Source: Prochlorococcus marinus XMU1411
GTDB lineage: Bacteria > Cyanobacteriota > Cyanobacteriia > PCC-6307 > Cyanobiaceae
NCBI RefSeq assembly: GCF_017696075.1
Contig: NZ_JAAORI010000003.1
Coordinates: 124,001-188,000, forward strand
Reading direction: 5' to 3'
DNA: 64,000 nucleotides
The position numbers and the translations under genes were made by a program. How positions within the stretch are numbered: position 1 is the stretch's first letter; each line of letters starts with the position of its first letter. Of the stretch, positions 53,810 to 64,000 are shown piece after piece. The notes under the pieces are model-generated. The model made no database searches and was not told where the DNA came from. It saw nothing but the letters and a program-made list of their open reading frames with translations.

Positions 53810-55560
53810 TGAAAAAATACAAAAAAATTGTTCGTCTAACACCACTGGATCAAGGAAGATTTAAATTTCTCTATATTTTTAGCTTACTATTAATATTTTG
53901 TTTGTTTGGTAGGTTAGTTAAATTGCAGGTCTTTAATGCCTCTGATTTGCAAAGGAAAGCTAGATTAATACAGTCTTCTAAAACTAACGCCTTAAAAAAA
54001 AGGAGAGCGATTGTTGATAGAAATAATAGAATAATTGCTTACGATAAACCGCTCTATAAATTATGGGCCCATCCAAAATATTTTAATTTTCCTGGTGATT
54101 CAATTAACAGAGTTCGCAGTATTGAAGAAGTTACTGAAAAATTGTCACCTATCTTGGACATAAATGGTGAAATACTCTTAAGTAAATTTAATAATAAAAT
54201 CAGTGGCATCAAGCTTTTGGATAAAATTTCTGAAGAAAAGGCAGAAAAGATTAAAAACCTTCAAATAAGCGGACTTGATTTGTTTAAATATTCGCAGAGA
54301 TATTATCCACAAGGGGAGATTTACTCTAATCTTGTCGGTTTTGTTAATGATGAGAATATAGCTTCAGCAGGTTTAGAGCTTCATTTAGATAATCAAATTA
54401 AAGTTTTTAATAAGAGTAATTTTATAAAAATAGGAGGAGATGGAACACCTCTACCGGATAATTCAGCCCCAGGTGATTTTATTTCTGATTACAAAAAATT
54501 AGGCCTAACTATAGATTCAAAATTACAGAAAGCGTCATTCAATGCTTTATCAAAGCAAGTTCGCAAATGGAAAGCAAAGAAGGGATTTGCCATAGTTATG
54601 GACGTTAATAATGGTCGAATTCTCTCCTTGGTTTCATTCCCCTCGTACGATCCAAATAAATTTTGGCAGTATGATTCTGAACTTTTTAGGGGTTGGTATT
54701 CTCAAGATTTATTTGAGCCTGGTTCAACTTTTAAACCTATTAATCTTGCCTTAGCTTTAGAAGAAAAAGTAATCCAGAAAGATGGACTAGTTGAAGATAT
54801 TGGAAAAATTAATGTTGGAGGATGGACACTTTCTAATTGGGATAAACAAGGTAATGGATATATTGACTATCCAAAAGTTTTGCAGGTTTCAAGTAATGTT
54901 GGGATGGTAAAAATAATGCAAAATTTAGACCCTTCAATTTATTGGGATTGGCTAGAAAATTTAGGTATAAATAAAAATTTAGAGACTGACTTATTTGAAT
55001 CAACTGCTGGCCAACTAAAGAGAAAAGATTTATTTGTAAATCAATCAATTGAGCCTGCTGTAACTTCTTTCGGCAAAGGTTTCTCAATCTCGCCACTTAA
55101 ATTGCTTCAACTTCATGCGGCTCTAGCAAATGGTGGTTATGAAGTTACTCCACATGTAACCTCAACTTTCAAAGAAAGAGTTAATAAAAATCCAAAAAAA
55201 CAATTTTTTTCACACGAAGTCTCAAAAACTGTTCTTGAATGGATGGAGAGCGTAGTTGATAAAGGTAGTGGATCTGGAGTGAAAATCGAGGGTTATAGAA
55301 TAGCTGGTAAAACGGGCACTTCCCAAAAAGCTTTGAATGGTTCCTATACAAATAAAAAAGTTTGCAGTTTTGTGGCGACCTTACCAGTTAATGATCCTAA
55401 ATATGTTGTCCTTGTAGTCGTTGATGAGCCTTCTAAATCTTATGCATATGGTTCAACTGTTGCTGTACCAGTTGCTAAAGAAATTATCGAGAGTTTGATA
55501 GTAATTGAAAAAATACCTCCCAAAATTAAAGATCATGGAATGATTGTTAAAAAACCCTAA
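53809..55560 (+). CDS. ftsI: Septal peptidoglycan transpeptidase FtsI (penicillin-binding protein 3 type)
   Basis: About 583 residues: a short basic N-terminus, one membrane helix (about 17-40), a PBP dimerisation domain and a transpeptidase domain. The active-site motifs are complete: Ser-x-x-Lys in FEPGSTFKPINL, Ser-x-Asn in VSSNVGMVK, and KTGTSQKA. It cross-links septal murein at division. I start at the ATG at 53809 inside the preceding stop (TGATG); a TTG one codon upstream also exists. Confidence 0.93.
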   Translation: MKKYKKIVRLTPLDQGRFKFLYIFSLLLIFCLFGRLVKLQVFNASDLQRKARLIQSSKTNALKKRRAIVDRNNRIIAYDKPLYKLWAHPKYFNFPGDSINRVRSIEEVTEKLSPILDINGEILLSKFNNKISGIKLLDKISEEKAEKIKNLQISGLDLFKYSQRYYPQGEIYSNLVGFVNDENIASAGLELHLDNQIKVFNKSNFIKIGGDGTPLPDNSAPGDFISDYKKLGLTIDSKLQKASFNALSKQVRKWKAKKGFAIVMDVNNGRILSLVSFPSYDPNKFWQYDSELFRGWYSQDLFEPGSTFKPINLALALEEKVIQKDGLVEDIGKINVGGWTLSNWDKQGNGYIDYPKVLQVSSNVGMVKIMQNLDPSIYWDWLENLGINKNLETDLFESTAGQLKRKDLFVNQSIEPAVTSFGKGFSISPLKLLQLHAALANGGYEVTPHVTSTFKERVNKNPKKQFFSHEVSKTVLEWMESVVDKGSGSGVKIEGYRIAGKTGTSQKALNGSYTNKKVCSFVATLPVNDPKYVVLVVVDEPSKSYAYGSTVAVPVAKEIIESLIVIEKIPPKIKDHGMIVKKP

Positions 55561-55652
55561 AATTTTCCAATTTTATAAATATTTAGTTCATTATCTGATG
55601 ATTTCATTAGGAATAAAAGCTAGTTTATGTATATATATATGATTATCTAGAT

Positions 55653-56654
55653 ATGAAATCAATTTTAGAACAGTTGTCCTCAATGACCATTGTTGTTGCT
55701 GATACTGGAGATTTAGATTCGATAAAAAAATTTCAACCAAGGGACGCCACCACCAATCCATCTCTAATACTTGCTGCTGCTAAGAACCCTGATTATGTGA
55801 AATTAATTGATAAAGCTTTAGAAAATTCAGAAAATGCATTGCCCCAAGGATTCTCCGAAATTGAATTAATCAAAGAAACTGTTGACCAAGTTTCAGTATT
55901 TTTTGGAAAAGAAATATTGAAAATTATTTCAGGGCGCGTATCTACAGAAGTTGATGCAAGACTGAGCTTTGACACCGAAGCTACGGTAGAAAAAGCGAGA
56001 AAATTGATCAATCTTTACAAAAATTTTGGAATTGAAAAGGAAAGAATTTTGATTAAGATTGCTGCTACTTGGGAGGGAATTAAGGCAGCTGAAATTTTGG
56101 AAAAAGAAGGTATTAAGTGCAACTTAACTTTACTTTTTAACTTCTGCCAAGCGGTAACCTGTGCCAATGCAAAGATAACTCTAATTTCTCCGTTCGTTGG
56201 CCGTATATTAGATTGGCATAAAGCAAAAACTGGTAAAACTAGTTTTGTTGGTGCTGAAGACCCTGGTGTTATTTCGGTTACGCAAATATACAAGTACTTT
56301 AAAGAAAAAGGATTCAAGACAGAAGTAATGGGGGCAAGTTTTAGAAATCTTGATGAAATAAAAGAATTAGCAGGTTGCGATCTTTTAACAATCGCACCAA
56401 AATTTCTTGAGGAACTGAAAAAAGAAAAAGGAGAGTTAGTTAGGAAATTAGATGTAAGTACCCAAATAAATAATTCTATTGACTATGAATTTGAAGAAAA
56501 AGATTTCAGATTAAGTATGTTAGAAGATCAAATGGCAAGTGAAAAGCTTAGTGAAGGTATTACTGGATTCAGTAAGGCTATAGAAGAATTGGAAGAGCTG
56601 CTACTAAAGAGATATTCAGAGATTAAAAATCATAAATTGATTTCTGCTAACTAA
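55653..56654 (+). CDS. tal: Transaldolase
   Basis: The 333-residue type 1 transaldolase has the early motif [17 protein letters not shown], the Schiff-base Lys in [29 protein letters not shown] and [12 protein letters not shown]. It moves a dihydroxyacetone unit between sugar phosphates in the oxidative pentose phosphate route, used at night to burn stored carbon. ATG start; converges on the geranylgeranyl-reductase-like gene. Confidence 0.96.
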   Translation: MKSILEQLSSMTIVVADTGDLDSIKKFQPRDATTNPSLILAAAKNPDYVKLIDKALENSENALPQGFSEIELIKETVDQVSVFFGKEILKIISGRVSTEVDARLSFDTEATVEKARKLINLYKNFGIEKERILIKIAATWEGIKAAEILEKEGIKCNLTLLFNFCQAVTCANAKITLISPFVGRILDWHKAKTGKTSFVGAEDPGVISVTQIYKYFKEKGFKTEVMGASFRNLDEIKELAGCDLLTIAPKFLEELKKEKGELVRKLDVSTQINNSIDYEFEEKDFRLSMLEDQMASEKLSEGITGFSKAIEELEELLLKRYSEIKNHKLISAN

Positions 56655-56677
56655 ATTTAAGTTTGAATTGAAACAAA

Positions 56678-57811
56678 TTAAGTCCCACTTTTTGTTAAAA
56701 GCCTTCTGATAACTCTTTTTGCAATATCTTCATAACTCATTTCTCCTGATAATATTTGAGCAATACGTTTAGGTGCTGTTTTTCTTTTGACACCTAATTG
56801 ATATCCAGTCCTGGGAAATCTATAAAATACTTGGGCTATTCTCCTTCCCCAAACCATTGATTTCCCCCAAATGTTGTTAATTTTTTTTGTATAAAGATTT
56901 AAATCATCTACTTTTCCTGATAGGGACTGGTCTATGTATTCTGCAGCATAAAAACTGCTAATTAAAGATGGTCTAATTCCTTCAGCTAAAAATGGATCAC
57001 ATAGAGATGCTGCATCTCCAACCGCTAAAACTTTATCACCATTAATTGAGTGGAAGCCATTCCATATTCTCAGTTTCTTAATAATTGTTTTATCAGGAAA
57101 ATCATCAAAACCGAAGCTTCTGATTACTTGTTTATTTATAGCCTGATTTTCTAAAAGACCATTATTTATAAATGTACCTAACCCAATATTTAAGCTGTCT
57201 CTTAAGGGGAATGCCCATGCAAAACCATATTTTATAAATCCAAACTCAAATCTAACTGCATCTCTAGGTATTTCACCTAACCCTTTTAATCTTAATGAGA
57301 GTGTATTTGCAAATTTCGGTTTTCTTGGCCCTAAATTGAAATAACTCGCCCATTTCGATTGGGAACCATCTGCAATTACAAGAAATTTTGTAATATATTT
57401 TATTTTGTTATTGCAAGTAATTTCCCATTTATCATCTTTTTTTATGATTTTTTCTATTAATAATGGCCTCATTATCTGAGCTCCATTACTCAAGGATTCA
57501 TCAAGTAATAATTTATCTAGTTTTTCTCTTTTAACAATCCAAAAAGGGGATTCACCAGTCAGATCAGCAGTTACATTATCTGCAGCCTTCCATCTGAATT
57601 CAACATTCTTAATTTTTGATTCTATGCAATCTTCAATATTTAAAGGAAGAAATCTTTGCATTGAAGATGCCATCCCACCTGCACATGGTTTGTAATCTTG
57701 AGATTTTTCTTTTTCAATAATTAAAACTGAATATCCTTTCTTTGATAGGTTAAGGGCGGTGGAAGATCCTGATAAACCTCCACCAATTATTACAACATCA
57801 AATTCTATCAA
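56678..57811 (-). CDS. Geranylgeranyl-reductase-like FAD flavoprotein
   Basis: The 377-residue protein has the FAD motif [18 protein letters not shown] at the N-terminus, the GGR-family CAGGMASS, and the second FAD site [20 protein letters not shown]. The family includes chlorophyll geranylgeranyl reductase ChlP and archaeal lipid reductases; this protein is more divergent than typical ChlP, so I do not assign chlP. It overlaps frr by 4 bases and is probably read with frr-pyrH. Confidence 0.8.
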   Translation of the reverse strand: MIEFDVVIIGGGLSGSSTALNLSKKGYSVLIIEKEKSQDYKPCAGGMASSMQRFLPLNIEDCIESKIKNVEFRWKAADNVTADLTGESPFWIVKREKLDKLLLDESLSNGAQIMRPLLIEKIIKKDDKWEITCNNKIKYITKFLVIADGSQSKWASYFNLGPRKPKFANTLSLRLKGLGEIPRDAVRFEFGFIKYGFAWAFPLRDSLNIGLGTFINNGLLENQAINKQVIRSFGFDDFPDKTIIKKLRIWNGFHSINGDKVLAVGDAASLCDPFLAEGIRPSLISSFYAAEYIDQSLSGKVDDLNLYTKKINNIWGKSMVWGRRIAQVFYRFPRTGYQLGVKRKTAPKRIAQILSGEMSYEDIAKRVIRRLLTKSGT

Positions 57812-58356
57812 ACTTTTAGAATTTCCTTCTCTTTTTCAGACAATTTAGTTTCTATTAAAGCAATATATTTATCGGTAATTTTCTGAATTTCAGATTGATT
57901 ATCTCTCGATTCGTCAATAGAAATAAGGCCATCTTTTTCGTCTTTTTTTTCTTTATCAACAGCATCTCTTCTGATATTTCTCAAAGCTACTTTTCCTTCC
58001 TCTGCATATTTAGAGGCTAATTTACAAAATTCTTTTCTTCTTTCTTCTGTTAAAGGAGGAACATTTATTCTTATTACTTTCCCATCATTATTTGGAGTAA
58101 TACCTAAATCACTCATAGAAATAGATTTCTCTATCGCTTGTAAACATGAAATATCAAAAGGTTGTATTGAAATTGTTTGCGAATCAACAGTGCTTATAGT
58201 GGCAAGCGACTTGATTGGTGTTTCTGCTCCATAGTACTCAACACTTACTCTGTCTAATAAGGAAGCATTAGCTCTGCCTGTCCTGATTGTATTAAAGTTT
58301 CTTTGTGTAGCTTCAATACTTTTATTCATATTTTCTTGAATTTCTTTTTCTTTCAT
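57808..58356 (-). CDS. frr: Ribosome recycling factor
   Basis: The 182-residue protein has the expected length and motifs: [15 protein letters not shown]-type helix ([20 protein letters not shown]), [20 protein letters not shown] and [19 protein letters not shown]. With EF-G it splits post-termination ribosomes. pyrH is 22 bases upstream, the common bacterial order pyrH-frr. Confidence 0.96.
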   Translation of the reverse strand: MKEKEIQENMNKSIEATQRNFNTIRTGRANASLLDRVSVEYYGAETPIKSLATISTVDSQTISIQPFDISCLQAIEKSISMSDLGITPNNDGKVIRINVPPLTEERRKEFCKLASKYAEEGKVALRNIRRDAVDKEKKDEKDGLISIDESRDNQSEIQKITDKYIALIETKLSEKEKEILKV

Positions 58357-58378
58357 AATTAAAAAAATTAAATGATCT

Positions 58379-59083
58379 TTAACTAATTAAAGAGCCTATT
58401 GGCTCACCAGCAACAGCTTTGGAAATATTTCCTTTTTTGAATATATCAAAAACCATAATTGGGATATTATTATCTTTGCATAGTGCAATCGCAGTACTGT
58501 CCATTACTGCAATTTCATCACTAAGAACTTGTTGATAACTGAGAGAGGAATATTTTTTTGCATCTTTAAATTGATTAGGATCACGATCGTATACTCCATC
58601 AACTTTAGTAGCCTTCATAACAACTTCAGCGTTTATCTCTGCTGCCCTCAAAGCTGCCGTAGTATCAGTTGTAAAAAATGGATTTCCGCATCCACCTCCG
58701 AACACTACAACTCTGCCTTTTTCTAGGTGCCTCATGGCTCTTCTTCTGATATAGGGTTCGGCAATTTCCTGCATTTCGATAGCAGTTTGCACTCTGGTTG
58801 CAACTCCTACTCTCTCAAGACCATCTTGAAGTGAAATTGCGTTCATTACTGTTGCTAGCATCCCTACATAATCAGCAGTCGCGCGATCCATTCCGTCTGC
58901 AGATCCTTTAAGCCCCCTAAAAATGTTTCCACCACCAACAACTATTGCAAGTTGTACATTATTTTCGACTACTTTTGAAACATCCTCTGCAATTGATTGG
59001 ACTATAGCAGGATCAATACCATAAGGTTTTTCACCCATTAGTGCTTCACCACTAAGTTTTAAGAGAACTCTTTTGTAAGCCAT
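58379..59083 (-). CDS. pyrH: UMP kinase
   Basis: This 234-residue amino acid kinase-fold enzyme has [13 protein letters not shown] at the start, [11 protein letters not shown], the UMP-binding [36 protein letters not shown] and [13 protein letters not shown]. It makes UDP and is usually controlled by UTP and GTP. Upstream within 18-76 bases of its ATG is a branched inverted repeat that could fold in the mRNA leader. Confidence 0.97.
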   Translation of the reverse strand: MAYKRVLLKLSGEALMGEKPYGIDPAIVQSIAEDVSKVVENNVQLAIVVGGGNIFRGLKGSADGMDRATADYVGMLATVMNAISLQDGLERVGVATRVQTAIEMQEIAEPYIRRRAMRHLEKGRVVVFGGGCGNPFFTTDTTAALRAAEINAEVVMKATKVDGVYDRDPNQFKDAKKYSSLSYQQVLSDEIAVMDSTAIALCKDNNIPIMVFDIFKKGNISKAVAGEPIGSLIS

Positions 59084-59100
59084 TCAATAATTGTACTTTT

Positions 59101-59159
59101 AAGACCTTAGCAAGTAAATGAACCAATTTTATTTTTTGTTCAGATATTGCTTGCGTCTT
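59101..59159 (-). promoter_or_regulatory. Candidate structured leader upstream of pyrH
   Basis: Three nested stems can be drawn. AAGAC (59101-59105) pairs with GTCTT (59155-59159), GCAAG (59110-59114) with CTTGC (59150-59154), and TGAAC (59119-59123) with GTTCA (59138-59142), leaving a 14-base loop. It ends 18 bases before the pyrH start codon on the coding strand. There is no terminator-type T-run toward pyrH. Confidence 0.4.
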
Positions 59160-59211
59160 TAAACATTTCTAAACTTGCCTAAAGAAAATTTTAAATAATA
59201 ATTTACTTCAA

Positions 59212-59904
59212 CTAAAATTCAACACACTTTTGCGCTTTTATTCCTTGTTCTTTAAATGGATGTCTTATTAGTTTCATTTCTGTAACTAGATCAGCGTAAT
59301 TGATAATTGAATCAGATGCTCCCCTCCCAGTTAAAACAATATGATTTTTTCTATTATTTAAGCTTTTTAAAAAAGTGATTATTTCTTCGGGTGCAAGATA
59401 ACCAAGTTTTGTCGCAATATTAATTTCATCAAGAATGATAAGTTTATAAGATTCGTTTTGTATGTATTTTTTGGCTAGTTGCCAGGCCTCTTGAACTAAT
59501 TTTTCATCTCTTATTCTGTCTTGTGTTTCCCAAGTAAATCCTTCTCCTAATGAATGCCAAGATATGTTTGAAGACAAGTTTTTAAGTGCTTTTTCTTCTC
59601 CAGTGGTCCAGCCTCCTTTGATAAATTGAATTATTGCTACTTTATAGCCATGCCCTATCGTCCTTAAAGCCATACCTAAAGATGCAGTTGTCTTGCCCTT
59701 GCCATTTCCTGTAAAAACAATCAATAAACCTTTTTTTGTTTTTCTAATTTGTAGTCTTTCGGCTTGAATATCTTTTCTTTGTTGCATTCTTTTTTTATAT
59801 GAACTCTCATCGCTATCCGGTGATAATTTACCTCCCATTCCAAGTTTATTCGCTTGATTATCGAGGTTAAATATTTTCTCGGAAGATGAAGGTTTTTCTT
59901 GCAT
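59212..59904 (-). CDS. cobO: Cob(I)alamin adenosyltransferase
   Basis: The 230-residue CobA/CobO family protein has an N-terminal extension with many charged residues, the P-loop FTGNGKGKTTASLGMALR (near 86), IIQFIKGGWTTGEE and LIILDEINIATKLGYL, ending with VTEMKLIRHPFKEQGIKAQ. It adds the adenosyl group to the corrin intermediate in B12 synthesis. ATG start at 59902-59904. The recombinase gene lies 34 bases upstream on the same strand. Confidence 0.93.
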   Translation of the reverse strand: MQEKPSSSEKIFNLDNQANKLGMGGKLSPDSDESSYKKRMQQRKDIQAERLQIRKTKKGLLIVFTGNGKGKTTASLGMALRTIGHGYKVAIIQFIKGGWTTGEEKALKNLSSNISWHSLGEGFTWETQDRIRDEKLVQEAWQLAKKYIQNESYKLIILDEINIATKLGYLAPEEIITFLKSLNNRKNHIVLTGRGASDSIINYADLVTEMKLIRHPFKEQGIKAQKCVEF

Positions 59905-59938
59905 ATGACCATTATTTTTATTTAGTTATTATAAATCT

Positions 59939-61108
59939 TTAAATATTTTTAACTCTTTTAACTTTTAAAAGTGCATTATTTACTGCCTTTTGTTGATCTC
60001 TTTTAGTAATCCAGTGGTGATAAGTTTGAGTATGTAAACTAACAGAATGCCCCATCATTCTGGCAGCTACAGTATCAGGTAAATCATAAAAAATTGTTCT
60101 CACTGCCCAAGCATGCCTTAGATCATAAGGTTTTATTTGTAAAGAGTATCGCTTAAACTGATCTGTAATTTTTTTTCCAATATTCTGTAAGGTTGTAATT
60201 TTAAGGTCTCTATTAATATTTGGTAGAAGTTCTGGATTCTCACCAAGTTTTGATAATTCGAACTTTTCCACCCATTCAGGATGAAATGGCCAAACTTGAT
60301 GTTCCCCAGTTTTAGTTGTAGGTAAAACTCTAATAATTTTGTCCCCAAAATTAGTAAGAGAACTTAAATCACAAAAAAATACTTCATGATTCCTTAATCC
60401 ATATGTAGCCATCAGACCAAAAACAAATTTCCAAGACTTGTTTGGTATCGTCTCCCACATTTTTTCTATTAATTCGTCTTTAGGTAGATCCCTAAATCCT
60501 GCTTTGTTCAGACCATATCCTCTAGAATTTAATTTCCAATCTTCTGGTAGTTTAATTTCCAAAAACTTAGCCAAAACACTTAAAGAAGTAGCGCATTGTT
60601 TCCTACTTCTGGTACTTTCCTTATAACTTTCAAGTGTTTTTTGAAATATTTTTTCTAAAGTTTCATTCTCATAGTCATTGTAAATATTTAGGATTCTTTT
60701 TATATATGGTTTGTAAGAACTTCTCCAAGTAGTTTTTCTAGTGCTAGTTCGAAAATCACTTTTGTTTTCTTTAAAAAAAAATTCCTCAAATTGATTTAAT
60801 CTTTTTGGGAAGTCAAAACTATCTTTTATTTCCTTTTTATAAGGTTTGCCTATCCAATTAATCCAATCAAATTGATTCAATTCCAATTGCAAATTGATTA
60901 ATTGTAATTTTTTTTTGGCCTCCTCTAATCCAGAAATATCAGCCTTTAAACCAAGAGATATTCTTTGAATTTTAAAGTTATTGTTATCTTCTTTGGAGGG
61001 TAGTGAACCACGAATATTTAATTTCTCTCCTCTTTTCTCAATTTTAAGCTTGCTTCCTTGAGTAGCAAATTTATCATTGACATTATTAATTTCCTGAATT
61101 ACGTTCAT
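59939..61108 (-). CDS. Tyrosine recombinase with integrase-type arm-binding N-terminus
   Basis: The 389-residue protein has an arm-DNA-binding type start (RISLGLKADISGLEEAKKKL, about 49-68), a core-binding helical domain and a catalytic domain. Active-site residues can be placed: Arg239 in TYGLRNHE, Lys266 in TTKTGE, Tyr328-x-x-Arg331 with His332 in PYDLRHAWAV, His354 in MGHSVS and nucleophile Tyr363 in TQTYHHW. All appear functional. It is not next to a tRNA or other mobile genes and its AT-rich codon use matches neighbours, so it seems resident. Could serve as a Xer-type resolvase or be a domesticated integrase. Confidence 0.85.
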   Translation of the reverse strand: MNVIQEINNVNDKFATQGSKLKIEKRGEKLNIRGSLPSKEDNNNFKIQRISLGLKADISGLEEAKKKLQLINLQLELNQFDWINWIGKPYKKEIKDSFDFPKRLNQFEEFFFKENKSDFRTSTRKTTWRSSYKPYIKRILNIYNDYENETLEKIFQKTLESYKESTRSRKQCATSLSVLAKFLEIKLPEDWKLNSRGYGLNKAGFRDLPKDELIEKMWETIPNKSWKFVFGLMATYGLRNHEVFFCDLSSLTNFGDKIIRVLPTTKTGEHQVWPFHPEWVEKFELSKLGENPELLPNINRDLKITTLQNIGKKITDQFKRYSLQIKPYDLRHAWAVRTIFYDLPDTVAARMMGHSVSLHTQTYHHWITKRDQQKAVNNALLKVKRVKNI

Positions 61109-61173
61109 TTACTTATATAATTGTCCATATAATGACGTTTTTAATGTTGATTTTCAATCTCCATAAGTTTTAA

Positions 61174-62349
61174 ATGGATAAAATAGGCGTCTTACTAATG
61201 AATTTAGGAGGGCCTGAACGCATTACTGATGTAGGCCCATTCTTATACAATCTTTTTTCTGATCCAGAAATTATCAGGACCCCTTTTCCTGTTTTTCAAA
61301 AGCCCCTAGCTTGGTTAATTAGCACGCTTAGAAGTACTACCTCACAACAGGCCTACCTTTCTATAGGTGGAGGTTCACCTATCAGAAGGATAACTGAACA
61401 ACAAGCAAGAGAATTACAATCTAAGTTAAGGGAAAAGGGGTTTAATGCTACTACCTATATCGCTATGAGATATTGGCATCCTTTTACCGAATCAGCAATT
61501 GCTGATATGAAAGCAGATGGCATAGATCAAGTTGTTGTAATACCTTTGTATCCACATTTTTCGATAAGTACTAGTGGTTCGAGCTTTAGGGAATTAAAAA
61601 AATTGCGAGATTCTGATGATGAATTTAAGAAGGTTCCAATGAGATGTGTAAGGAGTTGGTTCAGTCAATCAGGTTATTTAAAGTCTATGGTCGAATTAAT
61701 TTCTGAACAAATTTCACTTTGTGAATCACCTTCAGAAGCTCATATATTTTTCACTGCTCATGGAGTTCCCAAGAGTTACGTAGAGGAAGCTGGAGACCCT
61801 TATAAACAACAAATTGAAGATTGTTCTCTATTAATTATAAATGAGCTAGAAAGATGTTTAGGCCATAGTAACCCTCATACACTTTCTTATCAAAGTAGAG
61901 TTGGTCCTGTTGAATGGTTGAAGCCTTATACCGAAGAAGTGTTAGCTGATCTTGGGAGGTCAAATGTTAATGATTTGATTGTTGTACCTATAAGTTTCGT
62001 TGGAGAGCATATCGAAACATTGCAAGAAATTGATATTGAATATAAAGAAATTGCTGAAAAGTCTGGTATTAAAAACTTTCGGAGAGTTAAGGCTTTAAAT
62101 ACTCATCCTACTTTTATTGAAGGCCTCAGTGATCTAGTAATTTCCTGTTTGGAAGGACCTCTTGTTAATATAGAAGAGGCATCACAGTTGCCTGAAAAAG
62201 TTAAACTTTATCCCCAAGAGAAGTGGCAATGGGGTTGGAATAATAGTTCAGAAGTATGGAACGGAAGGGTTGCAATGATTATTTTTCTTGTACTTTTTAT
62301 TGAACTTATTTCAGGCTCTGGACCTCTACATAAATTAGGTATTTTATAA
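61174..62349 (+). CDS. hemH: Ferrochelatase with C-terminal Hli chlorophyll-binding domain
   Basis: 391 residues. The catalytic domain has [36 protein letters not shown] with the active His, [12 protein letters not shown] and [15 protein letters not shown]. It inserts Fe into protoporphyrin IX. After a linker (about 335-355) is a membrane helix of the Hli type, [17 protein letters not shown], with the chlorophyll-binding E-x-x-N-G-R-x-A pattern. This fusion is typical of cyanobacterial and plastid ferrochelatase II. ATG start at 61174. Confidence 0.97.
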   Translation: MDKIGVLLMNLGGPERITDVGPFLYNLFSDPEIIRTPFPVFQKPLAWLISTLRSTTSQQAYLSIGGGSPIRRITEQQARELQSKLREKGFNATTYIAMRYWHPFTESAIADMKADGIDQVVVIPLYPHFSISTSGSSFRELKKLRDSDDEFKKVPMRCVRSWFSQSGYLKSMVELISEQISLCESPSEAHIFFTAHGVPKSYVEEAGDPYKQQIEDCSLLIINELERCLGHSNPHTLSYQSRVGPVEWLKPYTEEVLADLGRSNVNDLIVVPISFVGEHIETLQEIDIEYKEIAEKSGIKNFRRVKALNTHPTFIEGLSDLVISCLEGPLVNIEEASQLPEKVKLYPQEKWQWGWNNSSEVWNGRVAMIIFLVLFIELISGSGPLHKLGIL

Positions 62350-62485
62350 AGAACAATTGAAATTAATTTGAAAAGTATTAATTTCTTGCAAGACTATTTT
62401 GAATACATTTCTGACATTACATTTATAAATGAGGCAAAAGTATTTAATTAAGTTTAATATTTATAGTAAATATTGAATTTCTTTA

Positions 62486-64000
62486 GTGACCCTTACTTCG
62501 AGATCCTTTTCAAAGGGTAGTTCAAAACATGAAAATCCAGTTTGGATAACTGGTGCAGATGCACTAATGGATTCTTTGAAAATTCATGGAGTAAAAGTTA
62601 TATTTGGATATCCTGGGGGAGCCATACTACCAATATATGACGCTGTTCATAAGGCAGAGCAAGATGGTTGGCTAAAACATTATATGGTTAGGCATGAACA
62701 AGGTGGTTCACATGCGGCTGATGGATATGCAAGATCTACTGGTGAAGTAGGAGTATGTTTTGGGACCTCAGGCCCAGGTGCAACAAATTTGGTAACTGGA
62801 ATTGCTACTGCGCAAATGGATTCAGTTCCCTTAGTTGTAGTTACTGGTCAAGTCCCAAGACCTGCTATAGGGACAGACGCTTTTCAAGAAACTGATATTT
62901 TTGGTATAACTCTTCCAATAGTGAAACATTCATGGGTAATAAGAGATCCTTCAGATATCGCGAAAGTAGTTTCTGAAGCTTTTTTTATAGCATCATCTGG
63001 AAGACCTGGCCCTGTTTTAATTGATATACCCAAAGATGTAGGTCAGGAGTTCTTTAATTACCAAAGAGTTTTGCCTGGTGAGATTATTCCTAAAGGATTT
63101 AAAAGGAATGGAGAAATTAATGATTGCGATATCAATAAAGCAATTAAATTAATAGAAGATTCTGAAAGACCTCTTCTATACGTAGGAGGAGGGGCAATAT
63201 CTTCAGGAGCTCATGATGAAATAAAAAATTTGGCAAAGAATTATCAAATACCAGTTACAACAACATTAATGGGAAAGGGCGCTTTTGATGAAAAAGACAA
63301 TTTGTCAGTAGGGATGTTAGGAATGCATGGAACTGCTTACGCAAATTTTGCTGTTACAGAATGCGATCTTTTAATTGCTATTGGAGCTAGATTCGATGAT
63401 AGGGTTACAGGAAAATTAGATACTTTTGCACCTAATGCAAAGGTAATTCATATAGATATCGACCCAGCAGAAGTTAATAAAAATAGACGTGTAGATGTTG
63501 CAATTGTTTCTGATGTCTCAAAAGCTGTTCTCAAAATTAATGAACAATCTCTAAAAAACAAATTTACTTGTCAGACGAAAAACTGGTTAGAAAAAATTGA
63601 TTTTTGGAAAAATAAACATCCTTTATATGACCCGCCTAAAGAAGGAGAAATTTATCCTCAGGAGGTTCTTTTAAAAGTGAGGGAACTTTTACCAGAAGCT
63701 TATGTAACTACAGATGTAGGACAACATCAGATGTGGGCTGCTCAATACCTTAGGAATTCTCCAAGAAAATGGATTAGTAGTGCAGGCTTAGGAACTATGG
63801 GTTTTGGATTGCCAGCGGCAATTGGAGTAAAAGTAGCCTTACCTAATTCAGATGTAATTTGTATTGCAGGAGATGCAAGTGTCTTAATGAATATTCAAGA
63901 ATTAGGAACTTTATCCCAATATGGTCTAAAGGTGAAATTGATTATTATCAATAATCGCTGGCAAGGGATGGTAAGACAATGGCAGGAAAGTTTCTACGAT
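62486..64000 (+). CDS. ilvB: Acetolactate synthase large subunit, 5' part
   Basis: The first 505 codons; the gene runs off the window end in frame. Motifs of the ThDP enzyme are [15 protein letters not shown], the catalytic Glu in [51 protein letters not shown] and the ThDP-binding [14 protein letters not shown]. It makes acetolactate for valine, leucine and isoleucine. The start is a GTG at 62486-62488, since an in-frame TGA lies just upstream at 62474-62476. The 136-base gap after hemH is AT-rich with no clear terminator. Confidence 0.96.
   Translation, partial: MTLTSRSFSKGSSKHENPVWITGADALMDSLKIHGVKVIFGYPGGAILPIYDAVHKAEQDGWLKHYMVRHEQGGSHAADGYARSTGEVGVCFGTSGPGATNLVTGIATAQMDSVPLVVVTGQVPRPAIGTDAFQETDIFGITLPIVKHSWVIRDPSDIAKVVSEAFFIASSGRPGPVLIDIPKDVGQEFFNYQRVLPGEIIPKGFKRNGEINDCDINKAIKLIEDSERPLLYVGGGAISSGAHDEIKNLAKNYQIPVTTTLMGKGAFDEKDNLSVGMLGMHGTAYANFAVTECDLLIAIGARFDDRVTGKLDTFAPNAKVIHIDIDPAEVNKNRRVDVAIVSDVSKAVLKINEQSLKNKFTCQTKNWLEKIDFWKNKHPLYDPPKEGEIYPQEVLLKVRELLPEAYVTTDVGQHQMWAAQYLRNSPRKWISSAGLGTMGFGLPAAIGVKVALPNSDVICIAGDASVLMNIQELGTLSQYGLKVKLIIINNRWQGMVRQWQESFYD

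Noticed and set aside
59939-61108. Recombinase as evidence of an integrated genomic island
   Set aside because: Flanked by housekeeping genes cobO and hemH, no tRNA or direct repeats nearby, and base composition as in neighbours.
62486-64000. ilvB as a truncated pseudogene
   Set aside because: The frame is open to the last base; it is cut by the window edge, not by a mutation.

Overview
The window looks like a chromosomal segment of a high-light-adapted Prochlorococcus (marine picocyanobacterium). Base composition is very AT-rich (roughly 30% GC by eye). Genes are packed with 0-100 nt gaps and many short overlaps. It encodes oxygenic photosynthesis genes (petC-petA, psaF-psaJ, psb27, an hli gene, an Hli-tailed ferrochelatase), a cyanobacterial principal sigma factor, and several families confined to cyanobacteria or marine picocyanobacteria. 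I cannot assign a strain from the sequence alone. No rRNA, insertion sequence, CRISPR array, prophage block or island signature is visible, and no gap exceeds 300 bases.

Layout. 1-6.9 kb: end of ispD, an LD-carboxypeptidase, ubiA, ppx, a RodZ-like membrane HTH protein, cobM, lgt, and petA with petC. 7.5-13.4 kb: a DUF3067 gene, tatC, a small membrane protein, an NFACT protein, gmk, psaJ-psaF, then tsaD with a short hli gene right behind it. 13.5-18.5 kb: a Na+/H+ antiporter, gltX, tRNA-Asp, a small SH3-like protein that is probably the picocyanobacterial hyper-conserved protein, tRNA-Trp, rplS, a PepSY-like membrane protein, map. 18.5-22.8 kb: an SDR protein, then a same-strand run of a BioD-like/DRTGG ATPase, a SLOG/LOG-like protein, a YajQ protein, a 69-aa protein and an SPFH protein. 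22.8-31.9 kb: hemL, xth, a four-gene run ending in larC and a UPF0104 membrane protein, an iron-type ABC permease, a CobW GTPase with a His-rich tandem repeat, a pterin dehydratase and a YjbQ protein.

32-47 kb: M32 carboxypeptidase, an intact pyrophosphatase, hemC, the principal sigma factor, a small unlisted ORF overlapping the start of priA, priA, a DUF3153 protein, argB, DUF2854, ssb, cobK, cutA, a PfkB kinase, purA, psb27, proS. 48-56.7 kb: an excisionase-like HTH protein, a second pyrophosphatase that has lost catalytic residues, an ArsC-like protein, lepB, a double-domain histidine phosphatase, a CPBP protease, an FtsL-like protein with ftsI, and tal. 56.7-64 kb: a geranylgeranyl-reductase-like flavoprotein, frr, pyrH, cobO, a resident tyrosine recombinase, hemH, and the first 505 codons of ilvB.

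How the genes work together. Tetrapyrrole metabolism recurs across the window: hemL and hemC feed the common precursor, hemH makes heme, and cobM, cobK and cobO belong to B12 synthesis. Electron transport and PSI genes sit with tatC, the translocase expected to handle the twin-arginine Rieske protein. Most of the rest is housekeeping. The points most worth a second look are the degenerate pyrophosphatase paired with an intact one elsewhere, the SLOG-like/DRTGG/YajQ neighbourhood, the FtsL candidate, the small ORF at the priA start, the Psb27 with no lipidation cysteine, the His-rich CobW repeat, and structured or repeated DNA upstream of hemL and pyrH.
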